Positions 25,601 to 33,735 of a DNA stretch of 64,000 bases are shown here, piece by piece. A program made the position numbers and the translations under genes. The notes below the pieces were generated by a model. That model did not search any database, was not told where the DNA came from, and saw only the letters and a list, made by a program, of their open reading frames with translations. The DNA comes from Thermatribacter sp048814795 (GTDB lineage: Bacteria > Atribacterota > Atribacteria > Atribacterales > Thermatribacteraceae): NCBI GenBank assembly GCA_048814795.1, contig CP184673.1:744001-808000 (forward strand), read 5' to 3'. Within the stretch, counting starts at the first letter, position 1; each line of letters opens with the position of its first letter.

Positions 25601-26338
25601 ATGAGGCTCGCTGAGATGTTGCCTTATCAGGTCGAACAGGCATTGGTTGAGAAGTGGCCTTTGTTTGTTCCTGCAGGGACAATTGAATATCATGGTGAAC
25701 ATCTTGCGCTGGGAACTGATACAATAGTGGTAATCAAGGCTCTGGAAGAAGTTGAACGAAGAATTAATTGTGTTGTCGCACCGACGATCTGGTATGGTCC
25801 TTCGAGTTTTGCTGTTGCAGGACCAGAAAAGGGAACGATTCATGTAAGTGAGGATAGATTTGAAAAATATGTCTCCGACATTCTCCGTGGATTACTTGAT
25901 ATTGGATTCCGAAAAATCTTTGTTGTTATTCATCACCAGTTTGAGAAAGGGCAGTTGATGCCAGAAGCCTTAGCCTTTAAGAAGGCGGCCGTTTCTCTTA
26001 TTTTTGAATATCTTGAACGACAATGGGGAAGGGGGTGGTGGGGTTCCGAAAGAATGGCTAATTACTATGAAAGTTTGGGAACTTCTGAAAATCCTTTCAA
26101 TTGGATACGGGTGATTCCTCTTATGAGTCCGAAAATCCAAGAGGAGGTGGGATATGATCATGCTGGTGTTTTGGAGACTTCTTTGATGATGGTGGCTGCT
26201 CCTTCAAGTGTTGATTTTACACACTTGAAGGCAGATGGTCCCTGGTTCACGAGGAGTGCCAAGGAAGCCACGAAGGAACATGGAGAAAAGGCTTTTAAGC
26301 TAATAGTGGGGTACTTAATCAAAACGGTGAGTGATTAA
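25601..26338 (+). CDS. Creatininase-family amidohydrolase, divergent
   Basis: A protein of about 245 residues of the creatininase superfamily (PF02633 type). The N-terminal metal motif AGTIEYHGEHLALGTD keeps the glutamate, histidine and aspartate ligands, and DHAGVLETSLMM keeps the later HAG-x-x-ETS motif. The usual central NGHGGN is replaced by IHHQFEKG, which makes this a divergent member. Relatives hydrolyse cyclic amides, formamides or lactone-like rings; the name creatininase should not be taken as the activity. ATG 25601 lies ten bases after GGGAGG; TTG 25595 is the alternative. It sits between the M24 gene and a ribose-type transporter in the LacI operon. Confidence 0.8.
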   Translation: MRLAEMLPYQVEQALVEKWPLFVPAGTIEYHGEHLALGTDTIVVIKALEEVERRINCVVAPTIWYGPSSFAVAGPEKGTIHVSEDRFEKYVSDILRGLLDIGFRKIFVVIHHQFEKGQLMPEALAFKKAAVSLIFEYLERQWGRGWWGSERMANYYESLGTSENPFNWIRVIPLMSPKIQEEVGYDHAGVLETSLMMVAAPSSVDFTHLKADGPWFTRSAKEATKEHGEKAFKLIVGYLIKTVSD

Positions 26339-26371
26339 TAACAAGGATTTTCTTATAAGGAGGGCAAAAAG

Positions 26372-27328
26372 GTGAAAAAATCTCTCGGATTTCTTGTGTT
26401 TGTGATCGTTGGATTGGTGTTTTTTACCGCGTTAGTTGTTGGAGCAGAAGAAGCCAAGAAATATACAATTGGTACTTCAATCATAACGTATGAGCATCCT
26501 TTCTATATTGACGTGGTAAAAGGTATGCAAAGAGCTGCAGAGGAACTTGGGGTGGAATTACTGTTGGACGATCCCAAATGCAAACTGGATCTCCAGGTCA
26601 AAGCATTAGAAACTTTCATTACTCGTGGTGTTGATGCACTAGTGGTTTACGGAGTCGATCCAGTGGGAGTGGTTCCTGTTGTGGAGGAAGCGGTAGCTAA
26701 GGGTATACCGGTTATAACAGCTGATATGGAGTTACAGACAGATAAAGTTGTGACGTTCATAGGTTCTGATAACTATGAAATAGGAACTCTTGTAGGTAAA
26801 TGGACCAAAGAGTACATAGAAAAAAATTTGAATGGCAAAGCCAAGATTGCAATAGTTTATTGGGCTGTATCTGTGGCGCAGCAGCAGAGAACTCAGGGGT
26901 TTTTGGATCAAGTAACGCAATTGCCAGGAGTTGAAATTGTGGCTAAGCAAAATGTAGAAGAAGCATTGCGCGAAAATGCTATGGCAGTTACCGAGAATAT
27001 ACTTACTGCTCATAAAGACTTAGATTTTGTATATGGATCTAACCAGACTTGTACGATGGGTGCCGTATCAGCAGTGGAAGCTACTGGAAGAAAAGTAAAA
27101 GTAGTTGGCGTAGACATTGACACAGAGATGATGAGAGCCATTAAGGACGGTAAGTTATTAGCTACAGTGGCTCAACAACCAATAGTTCTTGGGAAAACTG
27201 CGATTGAAACAGCAGTGAAAGTTTTGAAAGGTGAGGAAGTACCAAAAAGAATTACCGTTCCTGTTCTTTTAGTGACACAAGAGAACTTAGAAAAAGCTGC
27301 TAAGGAACTTGAAGTTCTTGAGTATTGA
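26372..27328 (+). CDS. Ribose/galactose-type periplasmic binding protein
   Basis: A 318-residue secreted substrate-binding protein of the RbsB type (PBP1 fold). The signal peptide (SLGFLVFVIVGLVFFTALVVGA) is followed by the first strand YTIGTSIITYEHPFYIDVV, the hinge segment GVDALVVYGVDP, and VVGVDIDTEMMRAIKDGKL near the C-terminus. It has no lipobox, so a free periplasmic protein is expected. GTG start after AAGGAGGGC. An unusually perfect 21-base inverted repeat separates it from the ATPase gene. The ligand is not deducible; operon context with two amidohydrolase-type enzymes suggests a compound other than plain ribose. Confidence 0.9.
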   Translation: MKKSLGFLVFVIVGLVFFTALVVGAEEAKKYTIGTSIITYEHPFYIDVVKGMQRAAEELGVELLLDDPKCKLDLQVKALETFITRGVDALVVYGVDPVGVVPVVEEAVAKGIPVITADMELQTDKVVTFIGSDNYEIGTLVGKWTKEYIEKNLNGKAKIAIVYWAVSVAQQQRTQGFLDQVTQLPGVEIVAKQNVEEALRENAMAVTENILTAHKDLDFVYGSNQTCTMGAVSAVEATGRKVKVVGVDIDTEMMRAIKDGKLLATVAQQPIVLGKTAIETAVKVLKGEEVPKRITVPVLLVTQENLEKAAKELEVLEY

Positions 27329-27346
27329 AGTTTAGGTTTTACGAAA

Positions 27347-27407
27347 ACCCTATTGCCGTTCGCCATAAGTCTTAAAAAGCCAAATATATGGCGAACGGCA
27401 ATAGGGT
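27347..27407 (+). terminator. Perfect 21-bp stem hairpin between binding protein and ATPase genes
   Basis: ACCCTATTGCCGTTCGCCATA (27347-27367) is exactly inverted at 27387-27407 around a 19-base AT-rich loop. There is no T-run after the stem, so it is more likely a 3'-end protecting or processing hairpin that raises binding-protein mRNA over the downstream genes than a simple terminator. A small mobile palindrome is the alternative. Confidence 0.7.
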
Positions 27408-27430
27408 AAGCAGCAGGGAGGGAATGCAGT

Positions 27431-28174
27431 GTGGAGAACAAGCCCTTACTCAAGGTAGTAGGGATTTCGAAGAAGTTTGGAGCGGTACAAGCTCTTTGTG
27501 ATGTAAGTTTTGAAGTGGATAAAGGTGAGGTTTTAGGTTTATTGGGCGATAATGGAGCAGGAAAATCCACGCTTATAAAGATAATATCAGGAGTTTACCC
27601 GCCAGATAAAGGAGAGATATTTTTCGAAGGAAAACGGATTGAAAGATACGATCCTGCCTACGCTAGATCCTTGGGCATAGAAACTGTTTATCAAGATCTG
27701 GCTCTTGCTGCCAAGAGGAATATAGCTGAAAACATATTTCTCGGAAGAGAATATCTGAAAGCGTTCTTGGGAACACCAATTCGAGTTTTGGACAAAAGAA
27801 GAATGGAGAAGGAGGCAAAGTTACTTCTGCAGAGATTGCGAATTGATATTGACCCTCGTTCTAAGGTTGGAAACCTTTCTGGAGGCCAGCGTCAAGCAAC
27901 AGCTATAGCAAGGAGCGTTTTTTGGAATGCGAAGCTCGTTATAATGGATGAACCGACTGCTGCTCTTGGAATATCCGAGAGAGAAAAAGTTCATCAGATA
28001 ATTTCTGAGTTAAAAAACCACAATATATCAGTAATTTTGATAAGTCACAACTTGGAAGACACCATTAATGTTGCCGATAAAGCTGTTATTTTGCGATTGG
28101 GTAAGAAAGTTGGAGAATGCTTGCTTCAAGAAACTAGTAAAGATGAGCTCGCAAGATTGATTGTTGCTGGTTAA
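27431..28174 (+). CDS. Single-domain ATPase of a ribose-type ABC transporter
   Basis: A 247-residue ABC protein with Walker A GDNGAGKSTLIKI, signature LSGGQRQATAIARSV, Walker B LVIMDEPTAALG and switch histidine in ISHNLEDT. Ribose-family (CUT2) transporters usually have a double-length ATPase of about 500 residues; this one is a single domain, as in the fructose FrcA-type systems. It closes with VILRLGKKVGE and ELARLIVAG, the typical CUT2 C-terminus. GTG start after GGAGGG, followed 15 bases later by the permease gene. Confidence 0.9.
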   Translation: MENKPLLKVVGISKKFGAVQALCDVSFEVDKGEVLGLLGDNGAGKSTLIKIISGVYPPDKGEIFFEGKRIERYDPAYARSLGIETVYQDLALAAKRNIAENIFLGREYLKAFLGTPIRVLDKRRMEKEAKLLLQRLRIDIDPRSKVGNLSGGQRQATAIARSVFWNAKLVIMDEPTAALGISEREKVHQIISELKNHNISVILISHNLEDTINVADKAVILRLGKKVGECLLQETSKDELARLIVAG

Positions 28175-28189
28175 TCAAAAGGAGGGTTA

Positions 28190-29155
28190 ATGATGAGCAT
28201 CGGAAGGGCTTCTTTACCTTTTGACTCAAAGTCCTTTTTAAAGGAATGGGGGCTTTTATTAGCTTTTCTTGTTCTTTTCTTTGCTTTTTCTGTAACCAGT
28301 CCTTATTTTTTAACTGTTGAAAATGTATTTAATATCCTGAGGCAGATGTCGGTTACTGCAATTTTAGCTTTTGGAATGACTTTTGTAATCTCTTCAGCCC
28401 AAATCGACTTGAGTGTAAGTGCAGTAGTAGCATTAGCAGGAGTTACAGTTGCGGCACTTATTAAGGTGTATCCTTTGTGGTTGTGTTTGATTATTGTTCT
28501 TGGAGAAGGTATGTTTATAGGTTTTATACAAGGTTTGTTAGTTTCTAGGCAGAGAATACCAGCCTTTCTTCTTACCCTGGCAACATCAGGTATTCTTAGG
28601 GGAGTAGCTTTCATTTATACGCAGGGTCGCCCAATCTATATAGGTTCAGAAATTTTTAGGGCAATAGGGCGGGGGTTTATTGGAATGGTGCCTATCCCAG
28701 TGGTTATAATGGCTGTTTTGTGGTTTTTTTCTTATTTTGTTCTTACTCAGACTAGATTTGGAAAGTACGTTTTGGTTGTGGGAGAGAGCCAAGAAGTCGC
28801 TAGACTTTCTGGGATCAATGTAGTCAGGATTTTGACTCTTGTATTTGTGTTGCATGGTTTGTTAGGAGCAATTGGTGGAATAGTGATGGCTTCCCGTGTT
28901 GGTGCAGGGTCACCTCAGATTGCGACTGGAGAAGAATTGGAAGTCATCTCTGCAGTGATTTTAGGAGGAACTAACCTTTTTGGAGGGGAAGGTACCCTGG
29001 TGGGGACGCTTCTTGGGGCAATGGTTATTTCTACATTGATGAATGGTATGACCTTACTTAATATTTCTCCTTATGTTCAAATGGTAGTTAGAGGATCAGT
29101 TATTTTGGGAGCGGTTTGGCTAAACGTAATGAAATATAGTTACGATAGGAAATAA
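28190..29155 (+). CDS. Ribose-type ABC transporter permease
   Basis: A 321-residue integral membrane protein of the RbsC class. There are eight or more hydrophobic segments, the conserved FGMTFVISSAQIDLSV motif (compare DLSVG), and GEELEVISAVILGGTNLFGG, which is the coupling signature in this family. The ATG (28190, with a second at 28193) follows AAAAGGAGGG. It completes a binding protein-ATPase-permease set and is the last gene of the LacI-led operon; no clear terminator is visible after it. Confidence 0.92.
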   Translation: MMSIGRASLPFDSKSFLKEWGLLLAFLVLFFAFSVTSPYFLTVENVFNILRQMSVTAILAFGMTFVISSAQIDLSVSAVVALAGVTVAALIKVYPLWLCLIIVLGEGMFIGFIQGLLVSRQRIPAFLLTLATSGILRGVAFIYTQGRPIYIGSEIFRAIGRGFIGMVPIPVVIMAVLWFFSYFVLTQTRFGKYVLVVGESQEVARLSGINVVRILTLVFVLHGLLGAIGGIVMASRVGAGSPQIATGEELEVISAVILGGTNLFGGEGTLVGTLLGAMVISTLMNGMTLLNISPYVQMVVRGSVILGAVWLNVMKYSYDRK

Positions 29156-29770
29156 TTGTTTTTGGGAATACTGTTCAATTTTGTGTTGAGATTATGGATG
29201 TTTAAGCTCACATCATGAGATACTTAATAAGTCCAGTATCTTTCAGATATCTCTGGGAACTCCTCTATCCTAAACTTCAGTGTGGTCTTTTCCTATTTTC
29301 CTATTAGGCCTTCTTCTGTTAGTCTTTTTGGGTGAAACCGTGCACTCTCCGGTTTGGTACTATTATATAGCGGTTCTGTAGCTTTTCCCGAAAAGCACGA
29401 TTCAACTTTTCCACCATTCCGTTGAGTTTGAAAGAGTGGGAGAAAGAACAAAGAGTTTGGTTTTTTCTTGCAGATTTCTTCAAACTCTCCATGAAATTCA
29501 CTGCTTTTACTGAACCGGGTTTAAAAGAGAAATCATTCAAGACCTTATAGGTATTGGGATTGTTATATACTGCACTGAAGGATAGAACTGAGAGCTGGAT
29601 CGCTTTTTGTGCCGTGAAGGTCTCTAATCTAGAAAGCTTGCAATTCTTACTTTATTCTCTACTTCCCGAATAATTTGCTTTCTACTATTTAAAATATTTT
29701 GAATAATTAATACTTTGAAAAATCTACAAGCTAAAAATTTTTTTGCAAATATCATTATTTGCCACTACTA
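29156..29770. other. Intergenic region with transposase relic
   Basis: This 615-base, strongly AT-rich gap has no intact gene. Its middle part (29318-29560) encodes, on the minus strand, the end of a dead integrase-type transposase; the rest shows nothing I can name. The right end leads into the promoter of the glutamate dehydrogenase gene. Confidence 0.6.
29318..29560 (-). pseudogene. C-terminal relic of an rve-type transposase
   Basis: On the minus strand the frame reads PGSVKAVNFMESLKK, then SHSFKLNGMVEKLNRAFREKL, then NRRVHGFTQKD before a stop. This matches the D-N-G-S-E-F, S-P-x-x-N-G-x-V-E-R-F-N-R-T-F-x-E and R-R-x-H-x-x-L blocks at the end of many integrase-fold transposases. The upstream catalytic parts are missing and no terminal repeat was found, so it is a fragment. 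Confidence 0.65.
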
Positions 29771-29799
29771 TTGACGATTTTATTTAAAATAATTAAAAT
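29771..29799 (+). promoter_or_regulatory. Promoter of the glutamate dehydrogenase gene
   Basis: TTGACG at 29771-29776, a 17-base spacer and TAAAAT at 29794-29799, about 50 bases before the start codon, in an AT-rich context. Confidence 0.65.
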
Positions 29800-29850
29800 A
29801 TAACAAACAGGTGGTGGGTTTACATATCTTTAATTAAGGGGGAGAAGAGT

Positions 29851-31110
29851 TTGCCAGTTCGAGAAGCATCATCGTTACTTCAGGAAGTTGTAGAGCGCAT
29901 TGATAGGGCTTGCGACTTGTTAGGCTTAGAAAAATATGTTGGTGAAATCTTCAAAGCTTGTCAAAGAGAACTTATCGTTTCTTTTCCAGTCAAGATGGAT
30001 GACGGTAGTATTCGGGTATTTCAAGGATATCGTGTTCACCATAACACCATACGAGGTCCAGCAAAGGGTGGCATTCGTTATCATCCAGATGTTAGTTTAG
30101 ACGAAATTCGAGCTTTAGCTATGCTCATGACGCTAAAGTGTGCTGTAGTTAATATCCCTTTTGGAGGAGCAAAAGGGGGTGTAGTCTGTGATCCTAAAGA
30201 ACTTTCTCAAAAAGAACTTGAGAGATTAACTCGGCGCTTTGCAACAGAAATCAGCATTTTCCTTGGCCCGGAAACTGATATTCCTGCGCCAGATTTGAAT
30301 ACAAATGCTCAGGTTATGGCTTGGATCATGGACACATACAGTGTTCACCATGGGCGTTCTGTTTTGTCGGTAGTGACGGGCAAACCGCTTGTCGTTGGTG
30401 GATCTAAAGGAAGAACCGAAGCAACCGGAAGGGGAGTGGCATATGTAACTGAATTTTTGGCGAGACAGATGGGTATTTCTCTTGAAGAGGCTCGAGTTGT
30501 GGTCCAGGGCTTTGGTAAAGTTGGTTTTCCTGTTGCAAGAATACTCAACGAAGAGTATGGTTGTAGGATTGTCGGTGTTTCCGATGTTGGTGGAGGAGTT
30601 TTAAATCTTAAAGGTCTGGATATCAGGAGGTTGAAAGAACATGAACGACAGAAGGGCACAGTAGCCGGATTTGAGGGTGGTGAACAAATCAGGCGGGAGG
30701 AAATTTTTAAAGTTCCTTGTGACATTTTTATTCCTGCTGCTCTTGAGAATCAACTAAACGAATATACGGCTTCTCAACTCCAATGTCGAGTTGTGGTAGA
30801 AGCTGCTAATGGTCCCACAACTATAGCTGGTGATGTTCTACTTTCTGAACGAGGAATTTTAATAGTTCCAGATATTTTGGCTAATGCGGGCGGTGTAGTT
30901 GTATCATACTTTGAATGGGTACAAGGATTACAATCGTTTTTTTGGAATGAAGCGGAGGTTAATTCACGTCTTAAAATGGTTATGCTAGAGGGCTTTCGGG
31001 AGTGTTTTACAATAGCACAAAGACAGGGCTTGTCTTTGCGTGAGGCAGCTTTTGTATTAGCCATTTCAAGAGTTGCTGAAGCTTTGAAAACGCGAGGAAT
31101 TTATCCTTAA
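29851..31110 (+). CDS. gdhA: Glutamate dehydrogenase (Glu/Leu/Phe/Val family)
   Basis: A 419-residue hexameric-type glutamate dehydrogenase interconverting glutamate with 2-oxoglutarate and ammonia. Visible are GYRVHHNTIRGPAKGGIRYH (substrate and catalytic lysine region), TLKCAVVNIPFGGAKGGV with the second lysine, PETDIPAPDLNT, and the nucleotide-binding VVVQGFGKVGFPVA. The length matches RocG/GudB and archaeal forms. TTG start with GGGGAGAAG upstream. It is single-gene with its own promoter. Lying just before an aminotransferase-containing locus, it could recycle the glutamate or 2-oxoglutarate that the aminotransferase uses (inference). Cofactor preference cannot be told from the sequence by eye. 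Confidence 0.93.
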   Translation: MPVREASSLLQEVVERIDRACDLLGLEKYVGEIFKACQRELIVSFPVKMDDGSIRVFQGYRVHHNTIRGPAKGGIRYHPDVSLDEIRALAMLMTLKCAVVNIPFGGAKGGVVCDPKELSQKELERLTRRFATEISIFLGPETDIPAPDLNTNAQVMAWIMDTYSVHHGRSVLSVVTGKPLVVGGSKGRTEATGRGVAYVTEFLARQMGISLEEARVVVQGFGKVGFPVARILNEEYGCRIVGVSDVGGGVLNLKGLDIRRLKEHERQKGTVAGFEGGEQIRREEIFKVPCDIFIPAALENQLNEYTASQLQCRVVVEAANGPTTIAGDVLLSERGILIVPDILANAGGVVVSYFEWVQGLQSFFWNEAEVNSRLKMVMLEGFRECFTIAQRQGLSLREAAFVLAISRVAEALKTRGIYP

Positions 31111-31179
31111 AAGGTGAAAAAATTTTTATTGAAACTTCTTTTGTTATCTATAAATATTCAAAATTTTTAAGTGAAAAGC

Positions 31180-31209
31180 TTGACTTTTAGTAGATTGCAT
31201 TTGTAGAAT
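31180..31209 (+). promoter_or_regulatory. Promoter of the ROK-regulator operon
   Basis: TTGACT at 31180-31185, an 18-base spacer and TAGAAT at 31204-31209. Its expected start point, near 31216, lies after the TTG at 31210, supporting ATG 31249 as the real start of the regulator. Confidence 0.6.
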
Positions 31210-31248
31210 TTGCAAAAAGTGGTTGTAAAACAAAAAGGATGTAGATCG

Positions 31249-32460
31249 ATGGTTAAGTGTAAAGCTTTTGTGAACTCCAAGGTAGTAGAGCGGATGAAGC
31301 CTGAGAATGGCAAGCTTTCTGTAATTTTCGAATCGATCAGGAAATACGGCCCTATATCTAGGAGTGAATTATCCCGTTTGACGGGTATAAGTCTTCCTAC
31401 AATTGAAAAATACGTTCAGAAATTGCTCAGTAGTGGGTGGGTTTCGGAAGGGAAAGGCAAAAGCAATTTAGGGAAGAAAAGCCGTTGTGTGCGCCTTTTA
31501 GAGCTAAGTCCTGACTTCGGCCCAGCCTTAGGTGTTGAGGTGGGAACTTCTCAACTGCGGTGGGTGGTTACTAATCTTGGTGGAAAAATTTTCGAGGCTG
31601 GAGTTCAAGAAGTAGCAGAGGGCATGATAACAAGAGTTCTTGAGTCTTGTGTTAAAGATGTTCTTTCTCGACTGGAAATAAAAGCTATTGGTATTGCTAG
31701 TGCAGGGATAGTCGAAACAGAAAAAGGAGTTTCGGTACATTCTCCTCATCGTAATGATATGGATGGTTTTCCTCTTAAAGAGTTTTGTGAGAAGGAATTT
31801 AGCCTTCCGGTATATGTTGATGATATTAGTCGAAGCTCTGCGGTAGCGGAGTGTGAATTAGGAGTGTTGAAAGGAGAGAAAAATTTTATATATCTTTTTT
31901 TGGATGAAGGCATTGGCCTTTCGTGGGCGGTTGATGGTGCACTGTACTATGGTCCGTGTGGTATTTCGGGGGAGATAGGCCATTTTGTTGTCGACGAAAA
32001 CGGTCCTCGTTGTGGGTGTGGAAATAAAGGATGTCTTGAAGCACTTGCTTCTTGTAAGGCCATTGTTCGAGACGCTCAGGAAGCCCTGCAAAATGGAGTT
32101 TTTTCCTCGCTTATTGGCAGAGAAGAAATCGTTATTGAAAATATTTTGGAAGAAGCCTTAAAAGGAGACAAGCTCTGTTATTCTCTTGTTACTGAAGCAG
32201 GAAAATATATAGGTAAAACAGTAGCCCAGGTTCTTAACCTCTTAGGGATATCCCTTGTTGTAATAGGAGGACGCCTCAGTAAGGCTGGTGCCTTGATTGT
32301 AGAGTCCGTAGAACGAGCTGCTAAGTCTAATTCTCTTTCTTTGTTAAGTGAGCGTCTGGACGTCAGGGTTTCTTCTTTAGGTAGAGAAGCTGGGAGTTTG
32401 GGAATTGCAATACAGTCGTTGTTGAATGTGCTCGAAACCTTGGAGAGCGGAAATATTTAA
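31249..32460 (+). CDS. ROK-family transcriptional regulator (NagC/XylR type)
   Basis: A regulator of about 403 residues. It has an N-terminal winged helix-turn-helix (IRKYGPISRSELSRLTGISL) and a ROK sugar-kinase-like domain with the zinc motif RCGCGNKGCLEALAS and GISGEIGHFVVDE. The phosphate loop of true ROK kinases is not well kept (VGTSQLRWVVTNLGG), fitting a sensor rather than a kinase. ATG 31249 follows AAGGAT by nine bases and lies after the promoter. It is the first gene of the locus that continues with a Gfo/Idh dehydrogenase, DegT aminotransferase, creatininase-family hydrolase and MalEFG transporter, so it probably controls these in response to the imported sugar or cyclitol (inference). 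Confidence 0.9.
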   Translation: MVKCKAFVNSKVVERMKPENGKLSVIFESIRKYGPISRSELSRLTGISLPTIEKYVQKLLSSGWVSEGKGKSNLGKKSRCVRLLELSPDFGPALGVEVGTSQLRWVVTNLGGKIFEAGVQEVAEGMITRVLESCVKDVLSRLEIKAIGIASAGIVETEKGVSVHSPHRNDMDGFPLKEFCEKEFSLPVYVDDISRSSAVAECELGVLKGEKNFIYLFLDEGIGLSWAVDGALYYGPCGISGEIGHFVVDENGPRCGCGNKGCLEALASCKAIVRDAQEALQNGVFSSLIGREEIVIENILEEALKGDKLCYSLVTEAGKYIGKTVAQVLNLLGISLVVIGGRLSKAGALIVESVERAAKSNSLSLLSERLDVRVSSLGREAGSLGIAIQSLLNVLETLESGNI

Positions 32461-32531
32461 GGGGAGGGGGAGATAATTGTTTGAAAAATATTTCTTTAAT
32501 AAAGAGTATTAAGTCAGGAGGTATAGATAAA

Positions 32532-33719
32532 GTGGCGATAGACAAAAAAACCAAAGTGGGGATTATAGGTGCTGGTTTTGTTACGACCTTTCATATTGAT
32601 GCACTTAGGAGGTTAGGGTTTGTTGATATTGTTGCTCTTTGCGACACAAACCGAGAAGCAGCGGAAAAGAAAGCTCGTGAGTTTTGTGTTCCTCGAGTAT
32701 ACACTTCTTATGAGGATTTAATTGGCGACCCTGACATTCAGGTTATTCATAATTGCGCTCCTAATAATCTTCACTTTGAGATTAACGCAAAGGCTATTAA
32801 CCAAGGAAAACATGTTTTTTCAGAGAAGCCTTTGGGGATGAACAGGCAAGAAGCCCACCAGATGCTGGAGTTGGCAAAAAAGCATGGCATAGTCCACGGA
32901 GTAAATTTCAACTACCGGATGTATCCCCTAGTTCAGGATATGAAACGTAGGGTGCTTAATGGCGAAATAGGGGAAGTGCGTCTTGTTTACGGATCTTATC
33001 TCCAGGATTGGCTTTTCTATGATACTGATTACAATTGGAGAATAGAGGTAGAGATTGGTGGAGAAACAAGAGCAGTAGGCGATATCGGTTCCCATTGGTG
33101 TGATTTACTTCAAACCATTACTGGGTTAAAGATTGTAAAGGTTTTTGCTGATTTTGCTACGGTTATTCCAGTTAGAAAGAAGTCAAAGACTGTGGAAACT
33201 TTTACAAAAGTTAAAGGGATGACCTCTTACGAAGAGCGGAAAGTGTACAACGAGGATTGGGCTGTGGTGATTCTGCAACTTGAGAATGGAGCAAAAGGGG
33301 TATTTTACGTATCCCAAGTTTCTGCTGGGAGAAAGTGCTATCTTAACATTGAAATAGCAGGATCAGAAAAGACTTTCTATTGGAACCAAGAAGCAGGAGA
33401 TCAGATGTGGGTTGGATATCGGGATCAACCCAATTGCATCATTATAAGAGATCCTGAGTACCTTTCTGAAGGTGCCAAGCAGTACGCGGTAAGTCCTGGT
33501 GGGCATCCAGAAGGATGGTTAGACACTTTTAGAAATAATATACGAGCTTTTTATACCTTCTTGATTGAGGGAAAGAATATTGAAATCGAGAAGCCTGATT
33601 TTGCTACTTTTTATGATGGTTATGACATTGCCTGCATTGTGGATGCAATAGTTGAAAGTGCAAAAACGGGGAGATGGGTAGAAATTAAAAGGGAGCCACT
33701 TTTTGATAGTATATATTGA
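32532..33719 (+). CDS. Gfo/Idh/MocA-family oxidoreductase
   Basis: A protein of about 395 residues with the N-terminal Rossmann motif VGIIGAGFVTTFH, the substrate lysine motif SEKPLG and the catalytic-histidine segment GDIGSHWCDLLQTI. This is typical of NAD(P)-dependent sugar and cyclitol dehydrogenases such as inositol dehydrogenases. GTG 32532, ten bases after AGGAGG, gives a normal-length N-terminus. TTG 32481, eight bases after a GGGGAGGGGGAG site, would add 17 residues and cannot be excluded. The C-terminus ends just before the aminotransferase gene. The substrate is unknown; the neighbouring aminotransferase and ring-opening-type hydrolase suggest a keto-cyclitol or amino-sugar product. 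Confidence 0.88.
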   Translation: MAIDKKTKVGIIGAGFVTTFHIDALRRLGFVDIVALCDTNREAAEKKAREFCVPRVYTSYEDLIGDPDIQVIHNCAPNNLHFEINAKAINQGKHVFSEKPLGMNRQEAHQMLELAKKHGIVHGVNFNYRMYPLVQDMKRRVLNGEIGEVRLVYGSYLQDWLFYDTDYNWRIEVEIGGETRAVGDIGSHWCDLLQTITGLKIVKVFADFATVIPVRKKSKTVETFTKVKGMTSYEERKVYNEDWAVVILQLENGAKGVFYVSQVSAGRKCYLNIEIAGSEKTFYWNQEAGDQMWVGYRDQPNCIIIRDPEYLSEGAKQYAVSPGGHPEGWLDTFRNNIRAFYTFLIEGKNIEIEKPDFATFYDGYDIACIVDAIVESAKTGRWVEIKREPLFDSIY

Positions 33720-33735
33720 GAGGAGTGATTAAGTA

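Noticed and set aside
24326..26338. A proven creatinine degradation pathway
   Set aside because: Fold names match, but the creatininase-family protein lacks the NGHG motif and no sarcosine-metabolising gene is nearby, so the activity cannot be asserted.
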